64,000 nucleotides of DNA from Sordariomycetes sp. S80-01Y (taxonomy: Eukaryota > Ascomycota > Sordariomycetes), in the NCBI GenBank assembly GCA_037042185.1, contig JAXQJY010000030.1:2542001-2606000 (forward strand), read 5' to 3'. Each line of letters begins with the position of its first letter. The first letter of the stretch is position 1. Below the pieces are notes generated by a model. The model was not told the origin of the DNA. It saw nothing but the letters and a program-made list of their open reading frames with translations, and did not search any database. Shown piece after piece: positions 11,514 through 24,491 of the stretch. The position numbers were made by a program, and so were the translations under genes.

Positions 11514-13586
11514 AATTTGTTGCTGGCGCAGTTAGGCGTTCTGCTTCCCATCGGGTTCAACACAGGAGACGGCTGTCTGGGTTATATAGCTGCATCGGCC
11601 AGGAAGCACACAAACATTCGAATATTATAATTTCCACGAGCCTTTGAAGATCTTTCTTCTTCTCGTCCCAAAGATGTATGACCAGACGCCACGGTTAGAG
11701 GCTGCCTTCCTCGACGGTGGCGGCAGGCAAAGGCGGGCAGTAAGTGAACACTAACAAAAGTAGCTGTACCCCTAGTCTACACATCATTAGGAACTGTCAA
11801 GTGCTGAGCTTTCGTGCCGGGAGCTGGATCGTCAATGAAAACGGGCTAGACCAAGGCAACAACTCCATGCCGCATCCCACGAAGCAATCGCCAATTTCAT
11901 GCGTGGCCGTTGGCCTGATTGGCAACCCCATCTCAGCTGTCGAAACCTTTTCATCTCGAAACTTCTCTACCCTTTGAGGTCCTCACCTGTGCTGTCGTGC
12001 TCGGTTCGGATGAAGTCTTCCCGCTCGGCCTATCCCCCCCGAGGCGAACCGGTGTCTCGTACGACACGCGCACAAGCTGCCACCAGGTAGGCGTCGCCTG
12101 GAGCAGCAGCCGGGGAGTCGTCGACGGAGAGAAAACCGCCTGCTCAGCGAGGCGATGTTGACAAGCTGGAGAGAAGACGACGGTGCGGAGAAGCGACACG
12201 GGATCGACATGTGAAATACGTTCCCAATGCAACCCCATGTTAGCCGCGTGCAATGCCATGCGGAGAGGGCCTTGGTCCGCCCTGCTCTACCGATTGCGAG
12301 CTTGAGGCTCCGGCGACATCCTCAAGTCCCCTTTCAGAAACGTACTTTATGCTGCTTAGACAACTCGAACCCGAGGCTGGGCTGCCTCGACGCCTGTTCC
12401 TTACAAGCCAAGCAGCGGACCGCACTGCCAAGTCGGCCGGCCCCTCTTCCACTCAAGCCACAATCCGGGAGGGCGCCCGGCATTAAAACTCCCATCTGCA
12501 CCTGGATTACGACGACCAATTTCTGCGCGGCAGTCGTTTGTGGGAAGCCTCCAAAAGCGAACGGGATGCGGGGGAAGCAGGGAGTAGCTCAGCGTCGGCG
12601 ACAACACCGAGTTGGAGGCTCAAGACGTTTGGACATGGGTGGCTTGCGGGCCAAGACCTCGATCGGCACTGGCGTGCCGGCCAGGGCACCATGGAGGCTT
12701 ACGATTCAACGTCTACGGTACGAAGCTTATCTGGAGCGCCCGGGAAGAATAGAGCACAAAGGTAGCAGAGGGAGCTTTATATGCGAGAAGAAGAGGGTGA
12801 GTAGTGGAAATAGCTTGCTGGGAGTGTTTCGATGCTTTTTAGGAACTGCTGCTATGAGAATGAAAAGGCTTGGCTGTTTGCTTCTGCGAGGCAGTGATCG
12901 TCGCAGCTCACGACTCAGTGCGGCCGGTGTCGATCCCCCGACGCCCGAGCAAGTCTTCTTGCTCCTCTAGTAGACCATCATCTAGTGATTCTTTAAAGAC
13001 TCAATCAATGGCGAGATTGGAGAACCTTGAGCCGTAGTGCTTCATGAAGATCAAAAAAGATCAGGGGCAATACAAAGCTGATGTAGATTCAAGTTAACCT
13101 CACAGTCGCTGAAGCTTCCTTCAGCCTGCTAAGCGCCATCACACCGTAGGTCGACTTCCACAGAATCATGTGGACGTGGAAGTTCATCCGGCTTGCAGTC
13201 AAGAAGCGCGTGAAGAAACTGTTGGATAGATGGTTTCGGGATGCACGTCGGCAGTCTCGTGCCTCGTCTCCTGCGATTAGATCAGCCCGCAAGCCATATC
13301 TGGTTTCCCAATCTTCAACATGTGGCATCGGGTTGCTGTCCGATCTCAAATACGGCGGTCTTCTCGCCGCCTACTGCTTCCTCTCGACTTCACAGCCCCG
13401 AACGAGACTTCGAATCAGAGCTCCATTGTGGAGAAGGCCGAAGCTCTTCCCCGTGGGGATCGACTCCAGGGCCTGATAGAGTCGATATAAGCTGTGTCGA
13501 TATCGCATTTCCAGCATAGATCCATCTTCATCCATCCCGCACCCAACAACTTGACTCTACGGATTTTTGGGAAAACGATTGGCATC
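11514..13586. other. Long intergenic region upstream of the sugar porter
   Basis: About 2 kb without a recognisable gene. Open frames here (for example 12227-12970 on the plus strand) have no family resemblance and no convincing splice structure. A TATA-like GATATAAG near 13484 lies about 100 bp upstream of the sugar-porter start. Confidence 0.5.
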
Positions 13587-15361
13587 ATGGGAGGCGGCAC
13601 TTCTATCTGGGCATCGCCCGATTTCAAGAAAGACCCCAAGGAGATCTTCAACAGCAAGCTTGGTCTCCTAGGCATCACAATTGCCTTCGCGGGGTGCTCC
13701 TATGGCTTCGATCAGGGGAATATCGGAGGTGTCTTGACGTTCCCGTCGTTCAGGGAGGCTTTTGGCTTCAATGAGCTGTCACCGTCCGAGCAGGATCAGA
13801 GAGAGGGCAACATCGCAGCCATGTGTAAGTCGGAAACCCAACAAAAGATATGGTGTAGCTAACATCATCGAGTGGCTGCTGGCGGTTCTGCTGGTGCTCT
13901 CATCGCCGCCCCCTGCGCCGACTTCATCGGCCGCAAATACTCGGTTGCCATCATGTCCGGCCTCTTCCTGCTGGGCTGCGCGCTCCAGGAGATCCCCAAC
14001 CTCGATTCAATGTACGCGGGACGTCTGCTTGCCGGCGTTGCCATCGGAGCCACATCCATGCTCGCCCCTCAGTACCTGGCCGAGAACTCGCCCAAGTCCG
14101 TCCGCGGGTCCCTGACGACCTCGTACAACCTGATGATCATCCTGGCCCTGGCCATCGCTTTCTGGACTAACTACGGCGTGAGCCTCTGGCCCGATAGCGA
14201 GCTGCACAAGAACAAGGCGTGGCAGCTCGCGCTTGGAATCCAGCTCATCCCCGGCGGATTCCTCTTTGCTCTGATCTGGTGTAAGTGGCGCTGCTAGTGA
14301 TTGCAAAGCGAATACCTTGACTGACAAGCTTAGTTGTCGTCGACACTCCCCGCGCGCTCATCTCCAAGGGCAAGACCGAGCTCGGCCTGAAGAACCTGTG
14401 CAAGCTCCGCGGCCTCCCCGCAGACCACCCGTACGTACGCGCCGAGTACATGGAGATCAGCGCCCAGGCCGAGGACGAGCAGGCCCAGGTCGCCGGCTAC
14501 AACTACCTGGCCGTCTTCAAGGCCATCGGCACCAACGCGTCCAACCGCCGTCGCTTCATCCTTGCCATCCTTCTCTTCCTCTTCCACAAGCTGACGGGCA
14601 CCGACTCGCTCAATTACTTTGCGCCCGAGATTTTCGCCATGATCGGCGTGCCCCGCGGCTCTTCATCCCTCCTGACTGTCGGCGTGTACGGTATCGTGAA
14701 GCTCGCGACGACCATCGTTTATGTCTCCTTCATCGTTGATCGTGTCGGCCGTCGTATGCCGCTACTTATTGGTGCGTCCATCCAGGCCACTGCTATGCTC
14801 TATATCGGCCTTTTCATCCGGTTTGCCAACCCTGAGGCTGGAGGCGGCACTTCGGCCGGCGGCATCGTTGGCATCGTCATGTGAGTATCCGTGCCGATAG
14901 AGAGAGACTTGTCTGACCTTTCTAGGATCTACCTCTACGCCTTTGGCTGGTCGTTCGGCCACTCGGTCGCCTGCTACGTCGTGGCCGCCGAGATCTTCCC
15001 GTCCCGAATCCGCTCCGTGTGCATGTCCTTCTGCCTCTTCACCAACTGGATTGTCAACTACGGCATCACATCGGCGACGCCTCACATGATGCGCACCATG
15101 GGCTACGGCACCTTCCTCTTCTTCAGCATTTGCACCTACGTCGGCGTCGTCTTCATCTACTTCTGCCTGCCCGAGCTCAAGGGCCGATCGATCGAGTCCA
15201 TGGACGACCTCTTCCAGCGGCCGCTCTGGACCATGTGGAAGCACGCCTATCCCACCGAGGAGGAGAAGGTCAGGCATGGTGTCTCTGAAGCCATGGCTAG
15301 AGAGGATGAGAAGGTGGGACCGGTGTTGGTGCAGGACGAGGATGTTGACAAGAGGGCGTAA
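13587..15361 (+). CDS. MFS sugar porter
   Basis: Four exons (13587-13824, 13873-14280, 14334-14880, 14926-15361) give about 542 residues. The introns are 48, 53 and 45 nt with GTAAGT, GTAAGT and GTGAGT donors. Sugar-porter hallmarks are present: GYDQG-like GCSYGFDQGNIGG in TM1, DFIGRKYS after TM2, AGRLLAGVAIGATS, a PRALISKGK loop, the HKLTGTDSLNYFAPEIF helix (QQxTGxN/D family motif), DRVGRR and the final PELKGRSIESMD. It should import a hexose, pentose or related compound such as quinate by proton symport at the plasma membrane; the exact substrate cannot be assigned. His replaces the usual first Gln of the QQ motif (HKLTG), as in a subgroup of ascomycete porters. All splice joins keep the frame. 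Confidence 0.92.
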
Positions 15362-16890
15362 TGGGATGGCAGAGTGTGGTTGATGATGCGATGTCGATCG
15401 GCTTTGCGCCTGAGTTGGGTTATATCAAGATTCCCGTTAAGAAGCTACGTGTATAGTTATCGCGAGAGCAGAAATAACTTTAATATACACGTTTCAAGAG
15501 AGGAAATGGTGATGCATTTGGTCCCAGCACAAGCGTCGGACAAGAACAACGTGCTTCGCTCCATGGAGCACGCACACGTGGTATGCGCCTCTCTGGCCAC
15601 ACCTCGATTTACTGCTTTCGAGAATGCCATGTTGATACAATTCTCCTCGTGGAAGGTTTCTTAGTATAATGCGTGTATCTCGTTGGTTTAATTGAATAGA
15701 GAGTCGCACTGCAAGCAACGACTCGGCTGTTCCGTGTGAGCTGTGATACCGATTTCTTAACAACGTCAGCCCACAATGGACAATCACCCTCATGCACTAG
15801 ATCTCTTGCTTCCGCGTCTTGCGCCAGAAATGCACTTAGATATTGCAGCTACCTGGTGCTGTGTTTTGGACGGCGCAACTAGGGTGTCCATCGACCGACA
15901 ACAGCAGACGTCGCAGCATTCCATAACTCACGCCCACTGCACTGTGCTCTCGATCCCATGGTTGGCCCATCCTCTTGCATCGCTGTGTTTGCAATGCTAC
16001 ACTTCATTGTTTAATCAAATGGACTCATTGGGTCATGACAGGGCTGCTGGAGTCTCGGGACGGTGCTCAGACCAACTGCTGGGTTCAGCACCAATCAGCC
16101 CAAACCAGAGCCTCGTCGCCCAGACCGCACCGCAGTCCATCATCGAAGCCATCGTCAACTCTCGCAATCAAGTTGGGTAGCCCGTCAAAAACCGAGCAGT
16201 CCCTCTAATGAACCAAGTCGACCCCCAACGCACGCCATGTTCCAGGCCACGACGACGCTGGGCCAAGAGGCCGGACAGGGCAGCTGGCAAAGGTCGCTAA
16301 GAAAAATATCTGATTCACACCATCGCCCGTCTTGCTGATTGGGTCCACCCCGATGGCCTCAGATCGCGTCATCGGGGCTAGTCGGCGCAACCCACCAAGC
16401 GGGAACGGCTGTGACACATGGTTTCTAACTTTTTCCACCGCAGCTACGCCTCTCTCCCAGTCCGTGGACGCCAACTCTGGCGGGTCGCTGACGCTTAGTC
16501 TCGGTTTCGTCGATGGCGCTCTCGGCTGCTGGCAGACGCGAGCCCGGAAAATATGCGCAGGGACCCTGAAATCCCCAAATGCCGTGATTCTCACCGCAAT
16601 GGCACGATCGGCTTGGCGGCTCGGGAGGTGAGGCCCACTCGCGAGAGGCTTCTAAGGCTGTTCTTTGCCTTCTAGCGTCCGCGAAAGGGCTGCCATGTGC
16701 TCCACCGCGACGACTCGGGTGAGGGTCTGAGGCTTCACGTTGGGGGACAGTTAAAAGTCTGTCTGTGCCAGGCCTTCCCCTGAGTTTTCCGACTGAACCA
16801 TATTCACTTCTTCATCAGAGTGTTACTTTTTCCACGTTTTGAGCGTCTGGGGTTGGATCTGCTGTTTTCTTTCTCTCCAACATCATCACC
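15362..16890. other. Intergenic region upstream of the amino-acid permease
   Basis: About 1.5 kb with no supported gene. It holds the 3' flank of the sugar porter and the likely promoter of the permease. Confidence 0.5.
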
Positions 16891-18494
16891 ATGAGCCTCG
16901 TCGAGGACGCTGTCCCCTCGGGGGCGGCCAAGGACAACACCGAAGCCCACGGCTCGGATGTCACTGACACCGAGAACGGCCAGTTCGCGGCTGCTGAGGC
17001 CAAGCGCACCATTGGAATCACCACTGCCAGCTTCCTCATCTTCAACCGCGTCATCGGCACGGGAATCTTCGCTACGCCCGGTGCCATCCTGTCTCTCAGC
17101 GGCAGTGTCGGTCTCTCGCTCATCATGTGGGTGGCCGGCATGCTCATCGCCGCTGCCGGTACCGCCGTCTACATCGAGTTCGGCACTGCGATTCCCAGGA
17201 ACGGTGGAGAGAAGAATATCTTGGAGTACGTCTACCGCAAGCCAAAGTTCTTGACCACTTGTCTGTACGCCGGATACGTCATCCTCCTCGGCTGGGCCGC
17301 TGGTAACTCGGTCGTCTTTGGGGAGTACATCCTGCTTGCCGCTCGCGTCGAGCCCACGACATGGAACCAACGAGGCCTCGGTCTGGGCTGCATCACCTTT
17401 GCCTTCCTGGTGCACGGATTCGCGCTCAAATGGGGAATCCGTCTGCAGAACTTCCTCGGTGTCATCAAGCTGATCATTGTCCTGATCATCATTATCGCTC
17501 CCCTCGTCAACCTCAAAAAGACGACCGACAACCTCCACAACGCGTTTGAAGGCACCACCGGCAGCGCGTACGGCGTCGTCACGTCTCTCAACAACGTCAT
17601 CTGGAGCTACGTCGGCTACAGCAACGCCAATTACGCCCTCAGCGAGACGAAGAACCCCGTCCGCACCCTCAAGATCGCCGCCCCGCTGGCCATCGGCACC
17701 GTTTCCATCCTGTACATGCTGGCCAACATCTCCTACTTTGCCGGCGTGTCCAAGGAGGAGATTCTCAGCGCTCAGCGGACGGTGGCTGCTTCGCTCTTTC
17801 GCAACATGTTTGGCGAGAGCGCCGAGAGGGCCTTGAGCGTCTTCGTGGCCCTGTCCGCGCTCGGCAACGTCCTCAGCGTCATCTTCTCCCAGGGCCGTCT
17901 CGTGCAGGAGCTTGGTCGCGAGGGTATCTTGCCTTTCTCGAGATTTTGGGCCAGCAACCGCCCTTTTAATGCGCCCCTGACCGGTCTGTTCGAGCACTGG
18001 CTCGTCACTAGCATCACCATCGTGGCCCCGCCAGTTGGTGATGCCTACAACTTTGTTCTCAAGTAAGTTCATTGCTTCTGATTGCACTTGGAGGCACGTT
18101 TGCTAACCAAATCAGCCTGATCTCGTACCCTCTCGCCATCGTCAACACCTTCGTCGCCATCGGCCTCATCTACCTCTACGTTAACAAGGCGTCTTGGGGC
18201 TGGAACCCGCCCTTCAAGGCCACGCTGCCGGTCGTCATCTTCTTCCTGCTCAGCAACCTCTTCCTCGTCTTCGCCCCGTACGCGCCGCCCGAGGATGGCC
18301 AGAGCATCTACGAGAGCATGCCATACTGGACCCACAACGTCGTCACATGGGGCATCTTCGGGCTGGGCGGTCTCTACTGGGCCATCTGGGCGAAGCTGCT
18401 GCCGAAGCTGGGCGGCTACAGGCTTGTCAGGGACGTGACGATCGACCCGCTCGATGGTTGGGAGAAGAGCGAGTTCAGGCACGAGAAGATATAG
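16891..18494 (+). CDS. APC-family amino-acid permease, Mup1-like
   Basis: Exons are 16891-18062 and 18116-18494. The 53-nt intron has donor GTAAGT, branch CTAAC and acceptor ATCAG, giving about 516 residues. After a hydrophilic, acidic N-terminal tail, TM1 carries the motif FNRVIGTGIFATPGAIL, where the GTGIF core forms the unwound substrate site in APC proteins. GSVGLSLIMWVAGM, SLNNVIWSYVGYSNANY and ETKNPVRTL follow, all characteristic of the high-affinity methionine permease (Mup1)/LAT-like branch. The expected role is proton-coupled amino-acid uptake, plausibly methionine or cysteine, at the plasma membrane; substrate is inferred from family only. A long antisense open frame here is a codon-bias shadow. 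It is convergent with the acidic protein gene downstream. Confidence 0.9.
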
Positions 18495-18677
18495 ACGGAG
18501 AGACACCAAGCGGCATAGAGATACCCAAGGAGTTATTAATTTGACAAATTCCAAGCGATCATCACATAGACATTTATCACACATTTTGTACAACAGTCAA
18601 TTGACAGTGCAGCAATCTATCAACAAAGGAAGTCTATCAAAGCAAACACGTCACTAACAGGTCCTCACAGCCAACGA

Positions 18678-20579
18678 TCACAGCTCTCCATGCTCCTGCT
18701 CCTCACGCTCCAGAGCCTCCCTGGTCGCCCTGCGCATCTTGTAGTTCTTCTTCAGATTGCACCGCATGTTGTCCACCTTGCCCTGCAGCTCCGCGCACGG
18801 GTTGTTTGCCGTGCGCCACACCCAGCCGTCGCCGATGCTCAGCACGCTCTTGAGGACCTGCTTGCTGAGGCGCATCACGTGGGCGATGGCCTCGACGCGC
18901 CGCGCCAGACTAGGATGGCTCTCCTAGGAGCCGTCGTTGTTCGTCCACGGCGCGTTGTGCGCGTTGCCCTGCTGCGACTCGATGGCCGCCTCGACAAGCT
19001 TCCAGGCGAGGCACTCGGCCGCGAAGGCGTTGCAGCTGCGCCCGAGCACCTCTGTCATCTGCCGCTCGATGGGGCCGAGGAAGGGGAGGACCTCCGGGGT
19101 GGACACGAGGTCCCGGGCTACGAGGGCGTGTTCCTGGACGGGCAGACGGTTTCGCTTCTTGAGACGCTCGTGGCGTTCGATCTTCTCGATCAGCGGGCGC
19201 TCGTAGTGTTCCTTTGCTCCTCGGTCGAGAACCTGGCGCCACTCAATGTACGAGGACCAGTCCATGATGGCGCTCATGACCTGCTGGACGTACACCCGCC
19301 ACTGTCCCGGGTTCTGGGGGAACGACGTGTCCGCGCTGTGTTGGGTGCCGGGCTGGGTGCAGTCGCCAAGGGGCTTGCGGTGGAGCTCTTCGGCGTGGGA
19401 GAGCATGGAGCGGACGGACTCAATGTCGGAGTATACCAGAGGCTGGTCCTCGAAGAGCTTTGCGCTCATCTTGTTGAGCAGCGTACGGTCGGCGGGGTTC
19501 TCGACGGGGTTGTGAGCCTTGGTCTTCTTGATCCGACGGCCAGACTGGGGGTGCAGATCGACACCGGGGCGCTTTACTGCAGTTGACTTTGATGCATTCT
19601 GGTTCATTGCAGAGTGCTGTTGATTGGCATCGAATGGAGCAGGGGTGTGAAAGGTGCTGGCGGGAGAGCAGGCATGTGTAAAGGCGCCGAGCGTGTTTGT
19701 TCTGCTCATATCAAAACCAATACTGAAGACACTTCCTTCTCTAGATGTAGCGTAGTTCTCATTGTTGGCATAGTTCGGCTGGTGTTCCGCGAGGGGTGGG
19801 TTTGGAACATGGCCGTCTCCTTCATCCGCGTTCATGGGCACGGGCTCCTGTTCGGCTTCTCGCATCAGATAGTCCTGGAAAGATTGTTGATTATGAGAGA
19901 AACCAGGGTCACTGTGGTAAGGACGAGAGTTGCCAACTGGGAATCCAGGGGCAAACTTTCCAGATTGACGGACATCGGGCGGCAAGGGGCCTCCTCCGAA
20001 GTAAAATGAAGGGCCAGGGTTCTCTTGGCCTTGAAAGTTCTCAAATGGTCCAAAACCGTTGTTCGACGGAGCGCTGCTGGTGCCGTTCCATTCAAAGAAG
20101 CTTTCCCGCCCATGGTTAGGGGCCTCTTCTTGCAGAGCCTGCTGGAGAATCTCCTCCAATACGCGTGGCGACACCGCGTCATCCAAGTCCGGCTGCTCGT
20201 GTGTGCTGGATTCGAGCCACGGTAAAGGGTTATCGAGGTTCGAGTCGGTCCACCCTCCCTCCTCGGGTCCGTATCGAGGGTTCCATAGGTCAAAGCTGGA
20301 CTGTGGCATCGTCTCGCCGTCGCCAAGATGTAAGTTGGGATAGCCCCCGACGTTGGCCGCGGAAGAGGCAAGGAGCTCAGCATTTTTGTCGTCATCTGCC
20401 ATATCAACATCCGCGGTGTTCGCCAGATGATTTGGGACAGATAGGGGTGCTCTCGGATCATCCGGTACCATGAAGGCGGCAGGAACTCCGAAGTTCTGTA
20501 TATCTGTTGATCGAGAGACCATCTGCCGCTTACCATCCACGGAGTAAAAGCCATCCGCATCGTTACCCGTGTTGGACAT
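18678..20579 (-). CDS. Uncharacterised acidic protein whose frame continues past an in-frame TAG
   Basis: A single open frame starts at the ATG at 20579 and meets TAG at 18924-18926 after 551 codons. It then continues in the same frame for 81 codons to a TGA at 18678-18680. The continuation is strongly coding-like, with C/G-rich third positions and a helical, charged segment (LQGKVDNMRCNLKKNYKMRR, ending EREEQEHGEL), so the full protein is probably about 633 residues. The N-terminal half is acidic, disordered and rich in Pro, Asn and Gln. A basic patch (GRRIKKTKAH) may be a nuclear signal, and the C-terminal 200 residues look folded and helical. I do not recognise a family. No intron with usable splice sites removes the TAG: the nearby GT dinucleotides are non-consensus. 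The stop lies in a hairpin loop, which makes recoding by A-to-I editing a candidate; a nonsense mutation is the alternative. Confidence 0.7.
18917..18932 (-). other. Hairpin with the in-frame UAG in its loop
   Basis: On the transcript strand GGCTC pairs perfectly with GAGCC, leaving a six-base loop CUAGGA. UAG occupies loop positions 2-4 and is the in-frame stop of the acidic protein gene. The stem is seen directly in the sequence; the regulatory meaning is inference. Confidence 0.6.
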
Positions 20580-22796
20580 AGTGATCAGCTGATGATGGGG
20601 TCGGATGTGTGATGGAGTTGACGTACAGGCACTTGCTGTCAGGTAGAAGAAGCCCCCTCGGAGTCAAAACACGCTCAAAATCCAAGAGGCAACGAGGCAT
20701 AGATCGCATGAGCCCGCTACGAGTGGCTTGAAAGTCTCGAGTTGAGCGATGTGAGGTGGAAAGAGAAACAGGTTCACGTCGCAGATTCGACTTGTATAGC
20801 GCCGTCTTGGACCTTGGTGCCTCTGCGTTTGCTCTTCTTGCCCTTCACTTGGGGTGGACCTGTTTATGTTAGCAACTGTTAGAGAACTCCACCGCATGTG
20901 CGGCGAACAGACAAGTGATCAGTGTATGTCGCAAGAGCAGTCTCCGAGGATTCGATTCACAAAGACCAAGCATGATCGGGTTGGTGTGAGCGTACGCCCG
21001 ACAGCCACAGTAGCGAGGGCTCTTTGTTCCGAAGGCAGTAGATGCCAAGACTCGCAGACTGTTTTCGTTCAGCGCGAGTTTCTTGTAGTGGAAGAACTGC
21101 TTGGGCACTCCGGGATGCATTGTTCTGACTAGATTTGATCACCTCCTGTCAGCCAGCTTGGTGTTGTGTGTCGATGTGCGACGACGAGTATTGTCCAAAG
21201 GTCAAAGTCAGCAAGGACACAGTTGTGAAGATAAAGAAACTTGGCAGAGCTGGTGTTTTTGAAGGTTCGTCTCAACAACAGACGTTGGTTTGTTGTTGGA
21301 GAAATCCATCAGTGTGAAATCAGCACGCGCAAGTCCATGCTGTTCCATCATGTAAAACTCCAACGGGTCCCAGAAACTGAGTCTCTCTCAGAACATGGTT
21401 TCGTTTCTATTCTTTTTTTCAGTTCTATACATTGCACCATGTCCCCTTTTGAAGCTTAGACTGCCCTTGAGATACTGGACCTCAAACAATTGGGTGAACG
21501 CGACGATGGTTCATGAGTTTCCTGCAAGTGCAGTCGTGCTTTGACATACTGGAGATTGTGGCACCCAAGCAGCGTGCGACCCAGCCAAACATCACACACC
21601 GAGTTAACAAGAGCACAATAAGTCGGAATCTATCTTATTTATTTGCTGAGGTTTTATCATAGCAGAGTAAGCTGGTCTCTTGTGAATGTTGTCTTCAGAC
21701 TGGCATTGAAGCTGCTACCCTGAACCTCGCGTTCTTGCAACGCAGCCACTTGTCACAACTTATTGTACGTAGGTAAGCTTTGTCTAGAGCTTATATAACA
21801 TCTAGCTAATTCTCCAAATATTCGACAAGGTGTTTGTGTTCATGTCACTCTCAAAGTTGACACTTCATTTATTGTCTACTGGTCATCATTGACCACAACA
21901 CTCAAGATGGTTTGAGGATGGCAGACAACCGTTGACAACTACGACCACACAGCTATGAACATGCGCATTCACCAAGGACATGTGATGGTGCAGTATGGAC
22001 AAAGATCGCTTACCGCTCACTTCATTGAGCGCGCTTCCATTACTCTATCGTGAGGACAGTCAAACTCGGCACTTTTAGCATTGCCGGAAGCCAAACCTGG
22101 GCGGCATCAGCCCTATTCACTTGGCTCCCTCAAGACCCAACCTTCACGTCTCGCAGCATCCTGGACGCGTCCAGCTTCACGTGTCGACACCTCGGCGGTG
22201 CATTTGTAATAACCCTTCAGCCGCATGTCGAATTAGTCAAAATATTGGCCAACTCCTGCGCTGTCGGATCCGGAGCCCGCCTTAACTGCGAGTCGCCGAC
22301 CCTCTCTGCCGAACCGCTCGATCCCCCCCAACCAATCCTGGACTTAGTCTCGTAGAGAATGCGGGGGACTCGCATCGCGGAGTCCAATCATGTTACACCC
22401 TGGGCGTCCAAGTGGCCGATCGGCGGGCGCTACGGCGTGCCACCAGAGGCCGTGGCTTGCCTTGTGAGCTTCTGGAAATTTTCCTCTGCCCTCGCGAGCA
22501 GCGAGCGAGAGCCTCCCTTAAGATGAGGGCACCCACATCCGAAATTGCCAGCGAATTCCTGTCTTTGCTCCAGCGACTCTCCCCCACCGACAGCCTCACC
22601 GGACCACCCAGCGCTCTGCTCTGCCTTCCGCTGGACCGATCTCGGCGCCGGCGCGTTTGTTGTGAGCTTGGACCATATTGACTCAGTTGGCTTCCAGGGC
22701 CGTGCTCGGACAGCTAAAAAAACCCTGGTTGCCCCTCTGTGCGTCGCACCGTCACCCTCGTTACCCCCGAGCTTGCGATCACCCCGAATTGCCATC
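20580..22796. other. Long intergenic region between divergent genes
   Basis: About 2.2 kb with no recognised gene. It separates the divergently transcribed acidic protein and the ACS transporter and probably holds both promoters. The part near 21600-21850 is visibly richer in A/T than its surroundings. Confidence 0.5.
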
Positions 22797-24418
22797 ATGG
22801 CGCTGCGCAACCTCTTCTCAAAGAAAGAGCCCGCTGCGGCTGCGGATGCGACGCCCACGGCCGATACCACGCCTGTCGACAACAAGGAGACGCAGCCCGA
22901 CGCGGGCGTCGTCGGGTCCGACAGCAACGGCGTGGACTCTGACGGGCCCGCGGTGCTCAGGGAGGAGGATGTCGTCTGCCCGCCGCACACGACAGAGAGC
23001 AAGCTGATGTGGAAGGTCGACTACCACGTCGTCCCATGGCTGTGCATCATGTACCTGCTGGCCTTCCTGGGTAGGTCCCGTCCGGCTGGAGAGCGAGCTG
23101 CGAGCATAGACTGACAGTAACAGACCGCGTCAACATCGCCAATGCCAACGTCTTCCACCTGTCCGAGGAGCTCGGCCTTGAGGATCACCAGTACAACACG
23201 GCCCTAGTCATCTTCTTCGTACCCTACTGCCTCTTCGAGATCCCGTCCAACATCCTGCTCAAGAAGTTCAAGCCCTCGGTGTGGCTGTCCATCAACATGT
23301 TCGGCTTCGGCTTGGTCACGGTTCTGCAGGGCTTGGTCCAGAACTACTCCGGCCTGCTGGCGACGAGATTCTTCCTCGGCGTTTTCGAGACGGGCATGTT
23401 CCCGGGCGCCTTCTACCTGATCGGCATGTGGTACAGGCGCCACGAGGCCCAGAGGCGATACTCCTTCTTCTTCAACAGCACTACCCTGGCCGGCGCTTTT
23501 GGCGGGCTGCTCGCGGCCGCCATTGGCAAGATGAACGGAGTGAGGGGCTACCTGGGCTGGCGCTGGATCTTCATCATCGAGGGCGGCGCCACCGTCTTCG
23601 TCAGCTTCTTCTTATGGTTCCTCCTCCCCAACTTCCCCGAGGAGACCAAGTGGCTGCGTAAAGATGAGAAGGATTACGTTGCCGCCCGTCTCCGTCTCGA
23701 CCAGGGCCCTGCCGGCCGTGATCGCAGCATCACCTGGCAGGACGTCAAGAACGTTTTCAAGGACTACAAGGTCGTTGTCGGCGGCTTCATGTACTTCGGC
23801 CTCATCGTGCCCGCCTACGGATACGCCTACTTCTCGCCCGGCATCATTCAGGGTTACGGCTACACCGCCATCCAGACGCAGCTGCACTCGGTGCCTCCGT
23901 GGGCTGTCGCGTTCGGCTTCTCGATGACCATCGCCCTGATCTCGGACAAGACGCGCCATCGCTTCGCGTTTGCCATCTTCGCGATCATCGTCGCCATCAT
24001 CGGCTTCTCCATCCTCATCGCCGTCCACGACAACACCCGTCTGCAGTACGCGGCGCTCTTCCTCGTCGCCTCGGGCGCCTACACAGCCATGCCCATCATC
24101 GTCTGCTGGTTCAACATGAACCTGGGTGGTCACCACCGCCGCTCCGTCGGCTCCGCCTGGCAGGTCGGCTTCGGCAACATCGGTGGCATCATTGCGTCCT
24201 TTGCCTTCCTCAAGGACGATGCGCCCAAGTATATCCCCGGCTACAGCATCTCCATTGCGTTTACGATTCTGAGCATCATTGCCTGCATCATCTATGGCTT
24301 CGGCTGCTACACGGCGAACAGGAAGAGGGATCGGGAGACGGGCAACGAGCACGGGTTGACGGTGCAGGAGAAGACGGACTTGGGAGACATGTCGCCCGAT
24401 TACCGCTACTTGTTGTAG
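22797..24418 (+). CDS. MFS transporter, anion:cation symporter (Dal5/Tna1-like) family
   Basis: Exons are 22797-23070 and 23124-24418. The 53-nt intron has donor GTAGGT, a CTGAC branch and acceptor AACAG, giving about 522 residues. A long hydrophilic N-terminus precedes KVDYHVVPWLCIMYLLAFLDRVNIANA, of which the DRVNIANA end is the signature of fungal allantoate/nicotinate-type permeases. Further family motifs are YNTALVIFFVPYCLFEIPSN, FLGVFETGMFPGAFYL and GWRWIFIIEG. Members import organic anions and vitamins such as allantoate, nicotinate, biotin or pantothenate by proton symport; the substrate here is not assignable. The ATG context (ATC ATG G) is good. It is convergent with the GNAT gene, with only 73 bp between stop codons. 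Confidence 0.9.
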
Positions 24419-24491
24419 GGTCGGATTGGTGCCATAGGTACATATGAACGGAACGAGAGAATGAGTACGAGTGAATATGAGCTGAACAATG

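Noticed and set aside
12920-12960. Sequence near 12930 resembling a tRNA T-loop (GTGTCGATCCCCCGACGCC)
   Set aside because: No cloverleaf could be built around it on either strand.
12227-12970. 247-codon plus-strand frame in the intergenic region
   Set aside because: Arg/Pro/Cys-rich composition typical of random G/C-rich sequence, no family match and poor codon usage.
16804-18087. Long minus-strand open frame (427 codons) opposite the amino-acid permease
   Set aside because: It is antisense to a clear APC transporter. C/G-rich third positions remove stops from the complementary frame, and the translation is low-complexity with no family resemblance.
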